Below, piece by piece: positions 57,125 through 64,000 of a stretch of DNA of 64,000 nucleotides. Numbering within the stretch: position 1 is the first letter of the stretch; each line of letters begins with the position of its first letter. Both the position numbers and the translations under genes were made by a program. Origin of the DNA: Mycobacterium sp. 3519A (GTDB taxonomy: Bacteria; Actinomycetota; Actinomycetes; Mycobacteriales; Mycobacteriaceae); contig NZ_OESG01000014.1 of NCBI RefSeq assembly GCF_900240945.1, positions 1,346,015-1,410,014 of the forward strand, given 5' to 3'. Below the pieces are notes generated by a model, which worked only from the letters and a program-made list of their open reading frames with translations, did no database searches and was not told the origin of the DNA.

Positions 57125-57726
57125 GTGGCGCTCCGTGCCAGTGCATCCTGTGCGGCGTCGGCGGCCTGCCGGACGTCGGCTTCGGTGCCCGCCAGATAGA
57201 CCCGGCCGGTCGCGCCGATCATCCGGTAGTCGACGACCTTGATCTCGGCGGCCTTCTCGGCCTCGTTGGTGGCCAGGATCGCGTACGACGCGGGCTGCAC
57301 CTCGAGCACGAACAGCGACTCGCCCGGCAGCACCATCGACCCGATCTTGTTGCGGTTGATCAGGAATGCGTGCTGCTGGTCGACGCTGGAGATGATCCGT
57401 GCGGCCAGGATGGTGGGCCGGACCGCGGAGCCGGCGTCCTTGCCGAGTTCCTGCAGCGCCGCATCGGCTGCGGCCTTGACGGCGCCGGTTTCACCGTGGA
57501 ACTCGAGATAGCCGAATTGCCGCTCCACCACCAGGACTCCGGCTTTCACGTCGGCGTGTTTGAGGGCGACGTCGGTGACACCCTCGATGTCCAATCCCGG
57601 TGCCACCTCGATGATCTGGGCCGCGACATCGGCTCGCGGCAGAGCGCCCTTGATCCAGGTGCCCAGGTACGACATCGTCTGCGGCTGCAGGCGGTCGATG
57701 AAGATAAAGGAACGTAGTTCAGCCAC
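57121..57726 (-). CDS. Tandem-domain microcompartment shell protein (BMC-T), 201 aa
   Basis: ATG at 57726. Two BMC-like halves: about 1-95 (AELRSFIFIDRLQPQTMSYLGT, IIEVAPGLDIEGVTDVALKHADV, VERQFGYLEFHGETGAVKAAADAAL) and about 100-198 (NRNKIGSMVLPGESLFVLEVQP, ATNEAEKAAEIKVVDYRMIGATGRVYLAGTEADV). It shares the VERQFG and MIGA-GR-Y segments with the BMC-T at 55457, so the two are paralogs. Expected to form trimers in the shell facets and may provide a pore for larger substrates or cofactors. It follows the aldehyde dehydrogenase gene by 3 bp. Confidence 0.92.
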   Translation of the reverse strand: MAELRSFIFIDRLQPQTMSYLGTWIKGALPRADVAAQIIEVAPGLDIEGVTDVALKHADVKAGVLVVERQFGYLEFHGETGAVKAAADAALQELGKDAGSAVRPTILAARIISSVDQQHAFLINRNKIGSMVLPGESLFVLEVQPASYAILATNEAEKAAEIKVVDYRMIGATGRVYLAGTEADVRQAADAAQDALARSAT

Positions 57727-57729
57727 GGC

Positions 57730-59268
57730 TCACCTCTTGATGAGTTGTGCGAGTTCTTCGACAACGAGTTGACGTAGTTCAGCCCGCAGCGCGTCCAGGC
57801 TGGGTTCGGACGGCCTGCCATTACGACGCGGCTGAGGTTCAGTGGGCAGGTCGCGGTCGTTGGAGGCGCGCGGGTAGGCAGGCACCTGGCCCGCCGGCGC
57901 ACGCCACGGGGTGATCCCCGCGAAGTTCGGCATGTTCGCTCCGGCGTCGCTGGGGTAGGCGATCCGGGTCCAGTTCATCAGGTTGTGCGGCTGCAGGTTC
58001 TCGCCGAGCCCGCTGCGCCCGACGAACCCGGTGCCGAGCGTCATGGACGGTGCCAGGTTGGTGTCCAATCCGGAGCTGCCGGTGCTGTTGCCGACATTCA
58101 CCGAGACCCGCAACACCGGCACCTGTGTCGCGAATTCGGTTATCACCGTCGGGTTTTCGCTGTGGATGGCGGCCGAGTGCCCGGCACCGCCGATCCGCGC
58201 CACGGCCCGCGCCGCCCGGATGCCGCGGTCGGTGTCGGCGACCGTCGTCATGCCGAGCACCGGGGACAGCTTCTCGTGGGTGAATGGTTCCTCGCCGAGA
58301 ACGCGATCGAACGGCGCGATCAACACGCGGGTTTTCGGGGTAACGCGGATGCCCGCCTGTCCGGCGATCCAGGCCGCGTCCCGGCCGACAACATCGGTGT
58401 TGAGGTGCCCGAACGGGTACATGAACTCGCGCAACCGCTGCGCGTCGGCGGGATCGAGGATGTGCGCCCCGGTGCGGGTGAGCGCCGAACGCAGTTTGTC
58501 GGCGATGGCCTCCTCGGCGATGAGCACGGATTCGTTGGTGCACAACACCGAGTTGTCGAACGCCTTGCTGTCGACGATCCGGCGGGCCGCGGCGGTGACG
58601 TCCGCGCTGGCGTCGACGAAGACCGGGACGTTGCCCGGTCCGACGCCGAGCGCCGGATTGCCCGACGAATACGCGGCCCGGACGACTCCGGTTCCGCCGG
58701 TCGCGACGATGACATCGGTGCGTTCGTCGGCCATCAACGCCTCGGCCAACGGGATGGAGGGCTCCGCCACCACCTGCACGATGCCGTCGGGTGCGCCCGC
58801 CCTGACGGCGGCCTCGGCAAGTATCCGGGCGGCCTCGGCCGAACACTGCTTGGCCCGCGGATGCGGCGCGACCACGACCGCGTTGCGGGTCATCAGCGCG
58901 AGAATGACGTTGAAGTACACGGTGGCAACAGGATTGGTCGTCGGCGTGATGGCCAGCACCACCCCGGCAGGGCGCGGTATCTCGACGATCTTGCGTGCGG
59001 TGTCGATACGCGGGGTGATCAGATCCTCGCCGCGGTAGTGCTCGACGATGCCCCGTGAACACGCGCGGTTCTTGATCACCTTGTGCGCGACGACGCCCAT
59101 CTCCGTCTCGGCTACGGCGGCCTCCGCCAACCGATCGGCCTCGGCGTAACCCGCGTCGGCGACGGCGGTGACGATCGCGGCGACCGCGGCCTGGTCGTAG
59201 TCGGCGTATGCGCGGGCCGCCCAGCGGGCGCGTTCGAGCAGATGGCCGGCATGCGCAATCGTGGTCAC
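57730..59268 (-). CDS. CoA-acylating aldehyde dehydrogenase (PduP/EutE-like) with C-terminal encapsulation helix
   Basis: 512 residues from GTG at 59268, overlapping the aminotransferase stop by 4 bp. Aldehyde dehydrogenase fold: PRPAGVVLAITPTTNPVATV, VGPGNVPVFVDASADV, catalytic Cys243 in DNSVLCTNES and VNVGNSTGSSGLDTNLAPSMTLG near 430. After the catalytic domain a Pro/Arg/Asn-rich linker (about 455-489) leads to a terminal amphipathic helix, LDALRAELRQLVVEELAQLI, at 491-510, the expected encapsulation peptide. Reaction: propionaldehyde (or a similar aldehyde) to acyl-CoA with NAD+. This is the signature core enzyme of aldehyde-oxidising microcompartments. Confidence 0.93.
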   Translation of the reverse strand: MTTIAHAGHLLERARWAARAYADYDQAAVAAIVTAVADAGYAEADRLAEAAVAETEMGVVAHKVIKNRACSRGIVEHYRGEDLITPRIDTARKIVEIPRPAGVVLAITPTTNPVATVYFNVILALMTRNAVVVAPHPRAKQCSAEAARILAEAAVRAGAPDGIVQVVAEPSIPLAEALMADERTDVIVATGGTGVVRAAYSSGNPALGVGPGNVPVFVDASADVTAAARRIVDSKAFDNSVLCTNESVLIAEEAIADKLRSALTRTGAHILDPADAQRLREFMYPFGHLNTDVVGRDAAWIAGQAGIRVTPKTRVLIAPFDRVLGEEPFTHEKLSPVLGMTTVADTDRGIRAARAVARIGGAGHSAAIHSENPTVITEFATQVPVLRVSVNVGNSTGSSGLDTNLAPSMTLGTGFVGRSGLGENLQPHNLMNWTRIAYPSDAGANMPNFAGITPWRAPAGQVPAYPRASNDRDLPTEPQPRRNGRPSEPSLDALRAELRQLVVEELAQLIKR

Positions 59269-60545
59269 GGCTCCCGCCTCTCCGTCACGGCCTTGCGGGC
59301 GCAGCGCACGGCGACGTCGAGTCGGTCGAGCACGTCCTCGCACAGGTCGCGGCCCAGCAGAATGCCCGGTTTGAACTGCAGCACACGGGGATCCAGCGTC
59401 GAGAAGATCGCCCAGACCCCGTTCTCGTAGAGCTCCCGCATCACGAACTTGGCGCCCTCGGGGTGGTCGAACTCCAAGCCGATCACCACACCGTTCTGCC
59501 GGATCCCGACGAACCAGTCGGGGTTGTCGGCCTGGATGCGGCGCAGTCCCGCGGCGAACAGGTCGGCGATGTAGTGCACCATCGACCGGACCTCGGGCCT
59601 GCTGGTGATCTCCAGGGTCTTGACGCCCGCGACACACCCGAGTTCCGCGCCGCCGAACGTCGAGATGTGGGCGAACCCGTCCTCGTCGAGCCATCGCGCC
59701 GCACGGTCGCTGAGCATCGCCGCCGTGATCGGGTACATGCCGCCGGACAGTCCCTTGCCGGTGACGATGATGTCCGGCTCGATGCCGTGTTTGGTGATGG
59801 CCCACATCTCGCCGGTTCGCATCAACCCGGTCTGCACCTCGTCGGCGATGTAGAGCGCGCCGTGCGCCTCGGTCAGGTCCTTGACCGCCTCGAGGTATCC
59901 CGGTGGGGGCAGCGGGAATCCGTATGTGGCGGGGATGGTCTCCATGATGACCGCGGCGACGTCGTTGCCGGACAGGGCCTGCGCCATCGCGTCGGTGTCG
60001 CCGAACGGCACCTGGATGAACAGCTCGGGTTGGTCGGACAGGAAGATCTTGGCGAACCGGTCGTCGCCGGTGGCCACGGCCAATCCGGTGTGGCCGTGGT
60101 AGGCCTTGACGATCGACACGATCTTGCGGCGTTTGGTGGCATGCCGTGCGCTCTTGATCGCGATGTCGATGGCCTCGCCGCCGCCGGATCCGAACGCCAC
60201 CTTGGTGATCGACGCGGGCGCCGATGCCACCAACCGCTGCGCCAACGCGGTCCGCGCCACCGCGGGGAAGTGGTGGTTGCCGACATCGAAGTACTCGGTG
60301 GCCTCGGTAATCGCTTGTACGACTTCGGGATTGCGGTGGCCGAGGTTGTAGGTGCCGCCGTTGAGGTGCATGTCGATCAGCCGACGGCCGCTCATGTCCC
60401 ACAGGTAGTAGCCGTCGCGGCGGTCGATCACCAGGTCGACGCCTTCGTCGATCCAGAACTGCGTCTTGCCCGGATTCCAGAACTGCTTGGCCTGGTCCAA
60501 GACCTGGGCCTTGGAGTCGAACGAGAACGCGCCGTAGTCGTACAT
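59265..60545 (-). CDS. Class III aminotransferase-fold enzyme, probable 1-amino-2-propanol phosphate phospho-lyase
   Basis: 426 residues from ATG at 60545, which has GGAGGAG upstream. PLP fold-type I, class III: GSGGGEAIDIAIKSAR, YHGHTGLAVATG, IADEVQTGLMRTGEMWA (Asp235) and the PLP lysine Lys264 in IIVTGKGLSGGMYP. Relatives include omega-aminotransferases and ethanolamine-phosphate phospho-lyase. First gene of the microcompartment operon and paired with a kinase for an amino alcohol, so elimination of phosphate and ammonia from 1-amino-2-propanol phosphate to give propionaldehyde is the best reading; plain transamination cannot be excluded. No obvious encapsulation helix. Confidence 0.88.
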   Translation of the reverse strand: MYDYGAFSFDSKAQVLDQAKQFWNPGKTQFWIDEGVDLVIDRRDGYYLWDMSGRRLIDMHLNGGTYNLGHRNPEVVQAITEATEYFDVGNHHFPAVARTALAQRLVASAPASITKVAFGSGGGEAIDIAIKSARHATKRRKIVSIVKAYHGHTGLAVATGDDRFAKIFLSDQPELFIQVPFGDTDAMAQALSGNDVAAVIMETIPATYGFPLPPPGYLEAVKDLTEAHGALYIADEVQTGLMRTGEMWAITKHGIEPDIIVTGKGLSGGMYPITAAMLSDRAARWLDEDGFAHISTFGGAELGCVAGVKTLEITSRPEVRSMVHYIADLFAAGLRRIQADNPDWFVGIRQNGVVIGLEFDHPEGAKFVMRELYENGVWAIFSTLDPRVLQFKPGILLGRDLCEDVLDRLDVAVRCARKAVTERREP

Positions 60546-60576
60546 GCGGCTCCTCCCCGGAGTTGAGGCAGCCCCC

Positions 60577-60606
60577 ACCATAAAAAGGATGGACCATTTA
60601 TGTCAA
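60577..60606 (-). promoter_or_regulatory. Sigma-A-type promoter of the microcompartment operon
   Basis: On the minus strand TTGACA (60606-60601) and TATGGT (60582-60577) are separated by 18 bp, with a start site expected near 60570, about 25 bp before the ATG at 60545. The -35 lies inside the inverted repeat 60593-60610. Confidence 0.6.
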
Positions 60607-60610
60607 TGGT
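60593..60610. promoter_or_regulatory. Inverted repeat over the -35 of the microcompartment promoter
   Basis: ACCATT (60593-60598) and AATGGT (60605-60610) are perfect 6-bp arms around a 6-base spacer. A bound repressor would cover the -35 box. Which regulator uses it is unknown; the GntR protein is the first candidate. Confidence 0.5.
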
Positions 60611-60635
60611 TCGACAGGGTCTTGCCAAACGCTAA

Positions 60636-60648
60636 TTGGTAGTGCCAA
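60636..60648. promoter_or_regulatory. TTGGT-AGT-GCCAA, second GntR-type operator candidate
   Basis: This 13-base near-palindrome matches TTGGT-CTA-ACCAA upstream of the GntR gene at both ends (one arm position differs). It lies midway between the divergent aminotransferase and permease starts. TGCCAAA occurs twice around it (60623-60629 and 60643-60649). Confidence 0.5.
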
Positions 60649-60717
60649 ACTCCTAGGGTTCGCGTTGTGGCGTGGGCCACACCGAATTGTCCGTCGACCG
60701 CTCGGAAGGCTGTCCAT

Positions 60718-62256
60718 ATGACCGACCAGGTAGTAGTCCGCGACGAAAACGAGAAAACAAACGGGGTTCAGCGGCTGAAACCGAACGCCGTCGGGATCGT
60801 CGGCGTGATGTTCATGGCGGTGGCCACGGCCGCGCCCATCACCGCAATGGTCGGCAACGTCCCGATCGCCGTGGGTTTCGGAAATGGTTCGCACGCGCCC
60901 GCGGGTTACCTCGTCGCGACCATTGTCCTTTCGCTGTTCGCCATCGGCTACGCCACCATGGCCAAACACCTCACCGCGACCGGCGCGTTCTACGGATACA
61001 TCGCCCACGGGTTGGGCCGCATCGTCGGCATGGCCAGCGGCGTGTTGATCACGATGGCCTACGTCGTCTTCGAAGGCTCACTGATCGGGATCTTCTCGTT
61101 CTTCTTCCAGAACCTGATGCAGTCCCTGTTCGGCGTGCACATTCACTGGATCCTCCCGGCCCTGCTCATGCTGGTGCTGAACTCGGTGCTGGCGTTCTAC
61201 GACATCAACATCGCCGCCAAGGTGCTCGGCGTGTTCCTGATCACCGAGATCGTCATGCTGTCACTGGGTGCGCTGGCGGTGTTGGTCCACGGTGGCGGGC
61301 CCGACGGCTTTGCGGCCAGCCAGACCATCAACCCCGTTGGGGCGTTCCAGGGCGCGTCGGGTGTCGTCGGCGCCAGCGCGGGCCTCGGGTTGTTCTTCGC
61401 GTTCTGGTCCTGGGTGGGCTTCGAGTCGACCGCGATGTACGGCGAGGAGTCGCGCAACCCGAAGAAGATCATCCCGATCGCCACCATCGCCAGCGTCGTC
61501 GGCATCGGCCTGTTCTACGTGTTCGTCTCGTGGATGGCGGTGGCGGGCACCGGTCCGCAGCACGCGATCGACCTGGCGCAGGACGCCAACACCGCAGGCG
61601 ACATCTTCTTCGGCCCGGTCCGCCAGTACTACGGCGAGTGGGCTGTGACGATGTTCAACATCCTGTTGTGCACAGGCTCCTTCGCCTGCGGCATGGCGTT
61701 TCACAACTGCGCTTCGCGCTACCTGTATGCGCTGGGCCGCGAAGGTCTTTCGTCGCGCCTGCAGAAGACGCTGGGTGCGACACACGCCAAGCACGGGTCA
61801 CCGCACATCGCGTCGTTCGTGCAGACCGGTGTGACGCTGGTGATCATCCTGGCGTTCCTGGCCGCAGGCAAGGATCCGTACGTGCACATGTACACGCTGC
61901 TGGCGATCCTCGGCACGATGGCGATCCTGATCGTGCAGGCGTTGTGCGCGTTCGCCGTGATCAGCTACTTCCACCTGCGCAAGAACCACCCGGTCAGCAA
62001 GCACTGGTTCCGGACCTTGATTTCGCCATTGCTCGGTGGCATCGGCATGCTGTGCGTCGTGGGTCTGCTGTGGCAGCACAAGGAGGCGGCGGCAGGTGAT
62101 GCGGCAGGCACGCTGCTGTTCAAGATGACCCCCTGGATCGTGGTCGGGTTGTTCGTCTTCGGCGCCGCACTGGCGATCTACTTCAAGTACCGTGATCCTC
62201 GTCGCTTTGAGCTGATCGGCCGGATCGTCTACGACGAGACGGAAGTTCGCGAGTAG
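60718..62256 (+). CDS. APC-superfamily amino-acid/amine permease
   Basis: 512 residues from ATG at 60718 with GGAAGG upstream. About 12 membrane helices. The N-terminal LKPNAVGIVGVMFMAVATAAPITAMVGNVPIAVGFGNG carries the APC helix-1 break, and GAFYGYIAHGLGRIVGM, SWVGFESTAMYGEESRNPKKIIP and FHNCASRYLYALGREG are typical APC loops. Divergent from the microcompartment operon and 14 bp ahead of the diol dehydratase gene. It probably imports the nitrogen-containing substrate, such as aminoacetone or 1-amino-2-propanol, but an amino acid is equally consistent with the family. Confidence 0.9.
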   Translation: MTDQVVVRDENEKTNGVQRLKPNAVGIVGVMFMAVATAAPITAMVGNVPIAVGFGNGSHAPAGYLVATIVLSLFAIGYATMAKHLTATGAFYGYIAHGLGRIVGMASGVLITMAYVVFEGSLIGIFSFFFQNLMQSLFGVHIHWILPALLMLVLNSVLAFYDINIAAKVLGVFLITEIVMLSLGALAVLVHGGGPDGFAASQTINPVGAFQGASGVVGASAGLGLFFAFWSWVGFESTAMYGEESRNPKKIIPIATIASVVGIGLFYVFVSWMAVAGTGPQHAIDLAQDANTAGDIFFGPVRQYYGEWAVTMFNILLCTGSFACGMAFHNCASRYLYALGREGLSSRLQKTLGATHAKHGSPHIASFVQTGVTLVIILAFLAAGKDPYVHMYTLLAILGTMAILIVQALCAFAVISYFHLRKNHPVSKHWFRTLISPLLGGIGMLCVVGLLWQHKEAAAGDAAGTLLFKMTPWIVVGLFVFGAALAIYFKYRDPRRFELIGRIVYDETEVRE

Positions 62257-62270
62257 GAGATCCGGCTGCT

Positions 62271-64000
62271 GTGGGCGTGAGTGATTCCGAACTCAAACGG
62301 ATGCGCGTCCTCGACGCGAAACCGGTGAATCTGGACGGGTTTTCGGTTGCCAACCCGGAGCTCGGACTGGTCGCCATGCGCAGTCCGTACGACCCCGAGC
62401 CGTCGCTGGTGGTCCGCGACGGCGTGGTCGTCGAGTTGGACGGCAAGCAGGCGCGGGATTTCGACGTCATCGACGAGTTCATCGCGCACTACGGGCTGGA
62501 TCTCGACGCGGCCGCAGAGGCGATGGCGCTCGACGATGCGGTGCTGGCCCGGATGACGGTCGACATCAACGTGCCGCGGGCCGAGGTGGTGCGGTTGATC
62601 GGCGGCACCACACCCGCCAAGCTGGCGCGGGTCGTCGCGCTGCTCAGCCCCGTCGAGATGCAGATGGCGATGAGCAAGATGCGCGCCAGAAGGACGCCGA
62701 GCAATCAGGCGCATGTGACGAACCAACTGGACGATCCACTGCTTATCGCCGCCGACGCGGCCAGCGCCGTCGCGTACGGCTTCCGCGAGGTCGAGACGAC
62801 GGTGCCGGTGCTCGGCGACGCCCCGTCCAACGCGGTGGCGTTGCTCATCGGCAGCCAGGTGGGCATACCAGGGGCGATGGCGCAGTGTTCCATCGAAGAG
62901 GCGCTGGAGTTGAGGCTGGGGCTGCGCGGCCTGACCAGTTACGCCGAGACCATCTCCATCTACGGCACCGAGCAGGTGTTCGTCGACGGCGACGACACCC
63001 CGTTCTCGAAGGCGTTGCTGACCTCCGCCTACGCATCCCGGGGACTGAAGATGCGGGTCACCAGCGGCGGCGGTGCCGAGGTGCTGATGGGTGCGGCGGA
63101 GAAGTGCTCGATCCTGTACCTGGAGTCGCGGTGTGTTTCGCTGGCGCGCGCGTTGGGGTCGCAAGGTGTGCAGAACGGCGGCATCGACGGTGTCGGCGTG
63201 GTGTCGTCGGTGCCCGAAGGCATGAAGGAACTGCTTGCCGAGAACCTGATGGTGATGCTGCGCGACCTGGAGTCCTGCGCGGGCAACGACAATCTGATCT
63301 CCGAGTCCGACATCCGGCGAAGCGCACACACGCTGCCCGTCCTGCTCGCCGGTGCCGACTTCATCTTCTCCGGCTTCGGTTCGATTCCGCGCTACGACAA
63401 CGCGTTCGCATTGTCGAACTTCAACGCCGACGACATGGACGACTTCCTTGTGCTGCAACGTGATTGGGCCGCCGACGGCGGACTGCGCACCGTGCCTGCA
63501 GAACACCTCGCGCAAGTCCGCCGGCGCGCGGCGACCGCGGTCCAGGCGGTGTACCGCGACCTCGGACTCGCCGACTACGACGACGCGCGCATCGACGAAG
63601 TGGTGGTGGCCAACGATTCTCGTGACCTGTCACCGGGTTACCCGAAGATGGTGGCAGAGGCCGCCGCGGCCATCGAGGCCAAGCAACTGACGGTGTTCGA
63701 CGTGATCGCATCGCTGAAGCGGACCGGCTTCGACGATGAAGCCGAATCGATCATGCGGCTCACCCGCGAACGACTGCGCGGTGATCAACTGCAGACCTCG
63801 GCGATCTTCGACGAGAACTTCCGGGTGCTGTCGAAACTCACCGACCCCAACGACTACGCCGGGCCAGGCACCGGATACGCACCGTCGCCGCAGCGGCGTG
63901 CCGAGATCGACGACATCCGGCAGGCGCGCACCGTGCGCGAACTGACCGCCGATCAGGACGAGCACCGCGATCACCTCTCGGTCACCACGGTCGAGCCCGC
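62271..64000 (+). CDS. B12-dependent diol/glycerol dehydratase large subunit, 3' end outside window
   Basis: From GTG at 62271 (GTG at 62277 also possible; GGAGA upstream) the frame is open to the right edge, 576 codons. The protein follows the PduC/DhaB large subunit almost throughout: RPVN-type KPVNLDGFSV, NQAHVTN (Gln/His at the substrate site), FREVETTVP (Glu), LTSYAETISIYG, LYLESRC, GVQNGGIDG, AGNDNLIS (Asp) and DFIFSGFGS (Ser). The usual large-subunit end (TDPNDYAGPGTGY) is reached and the frame goes on, so a fused medium subunit is likely. Reaction: 1,2-propanediol to propionaldehyde or glycerol to 3-hydroxypropionaldehyde, using adenosylcobalamin. Confidence 0.92.
   Translation, partial: MGVSDSELKRMRVLDAKPVNLDGFSVANPELGLVAMRSPYDPEPSLVVRDGVVVELDGKQARDFDVIDEFIAHYGLDLDAAAEAMALDDAVLARMTVDINVPRAEVVRLIGGTTPAKLARVVALLSPVEMQMAMSKMRARRTPSNQAHVTNQLDDPLLIAADAASAVAYGFREVETTVPVLGDAPSNAVALLIGSQVGIPGAMAQCSIEEALELRLGLRGLTSYAETISIYGTEQVFVDGDDTPFSKALLTSAYASRGLKMRVTSGGGAEVLMGAAEKCSILYLESRCVSLARALGSQGVQNGGIDGVGVVSSVPEGMKELLAENLMVMLRDLESCAGNDNLISESDIRRSAHTLPVLLAGADFIFSGFGSIPRYDNAFALSNFNADDMDDFLVLQRDWAADGGLRTVPAEHLAQVRRRAATAVQAVYRDLGLADYDDARIDEVVVANDSRDLSPGYPKMVAEAAAAIEAKQLTVFDVIASLKRTGFDDEAESIMRLTRERLRGDQLQTSAIFDENFRVLSKLTDPNDYAGPGTGYAPSPQRRAEIDDIRQARTVRELTADQDEHRDHLSVTTVEP

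Noticed and set aside
56673..57146. Longer version of the BMC-P frame up to 57146
   Set aside because: It would overlap the 151-aa gene and part of BMC-T; EutN/CcmL proteins begin at the VITGKV segment.
57730..60597. A single minus-strand reading frame of 955 codons
   Set aside because: Its upstream half is an out-of-frame shadow of the aminotransferase gene. Only the part from 59268 down shows aldehyde dehydrogenase sequence, so that is the gene.
60546..60717. Cobalamin riboswitch ahead of the permease/diol dehydratase operon
   Set aside because: The 172-bp region is short and shows operator-like repeats, with no recognisable B12-box structure.

Overview
The window is high-GC actinobacterial DNA from a mycobacterium, most likely an environmental rapid grower (Mycolicibacterium type). 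Evidence is the gene content and order: a GT-C arabinogalactan-type glycosyltransferase, a cysteine-desulfurase-like protein, a quinone-oxidoreductase-like protein, echA21, a DinB-like protein, hisC2/pat, a 13E12-type HNH protein, an alkyl sulfatase, a FadE36-like phosphotransferase, proX-proV-proW-proZ, tyrA, tadA, tcrX/tcrY and lpqH. From memory these are the neighbours spread over roughly Rv3751-Rv3779 of M. tuberculosis, here rearranged and with many insertions. Four tRNA genes (three Ser, one Arg) lie in the first 36 kb.

Layout. 1-13 kb: conserved mycobacterial genes plus an accessory block (MocR regulator, epimerase, ICMT-like methyltransferase, type III polyketide synthase). 13-18 kb: lipoproteins and a patch of less GC-rich secreted or membrane proteins of unknown function. 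17.8-21 kb: a DoxX / ECF sigma factor / Rieske operon, then a DinB-like protein, a phosphoesterase and a YjbR-like protein. 21-28 kb: an HNH protein with a perfect SOS box over its start, a cupin, alkyl sulfatase, SDR, histidine phosphatase, phosphotransferase and alpha/beta hydrolase. 28.7-32.9 kb: a complete ProXVWZ-type ABC importer operon. 32.9-36.1 kb: tyrA, tadA and its partner, a 32-bp tandem repeat, a nitronate monooxygenase and tRNA-Ser. 36.1-42 kb: peroxiredoxin/TetR pair, TcrXY-like two-component system and small secreted or membrane proteins. 42-53 kb: MFS exporter, small exported proteins, a haloalkane dehalogenase between two LpqH-type lipoproteins, Tgt, a saccharopine-dehydrogenase-like enzyme, an amino-acid ABC importer with fused binding protein and permease, and GluQ-RS.

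52.8-64 kb: the most striking region is a bacterial microcompartment (BMC) locus of the RMM / aminoacetone-utilisation type. One tightly packed minus-strand operon (60545 down to 53663) encodes a class III aminotransferase-fold phospho-lyase, a CoA-acylating aldehyde dehydrogenase with a C-terminal encapsulation helix, two tandem-domain BMC-T proteins, a BMC-H, a BMC-P, a small protein with an N-terminal encapsulation-like helix, an aminopropanol-kinase-like protein and an SDR; a GntR/UTRA regulator and GluQ-RS follow. Inferred pathway: aminoacetone -> 1-amino-2-propanol -> its phosphate -> propionaldehyde -> propionyl-CoA inside a shell. Divergently transcribed are an APC-family permease and, 14 bp after it, a B12-dependent diol/glycerol dehydratase large subunit running off the right edge. 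That enzyme would also make propionaldehyde, so the locus may be a two-input propionaldehyde compartment. Matching short inverted repeats at the regulator promoter and at the divergent promoter suggest common control.

All function calls come from reading the translated sequence; no database search was run. Comparisons with M. tuberculosis and M. smegmatis genes are from memory.
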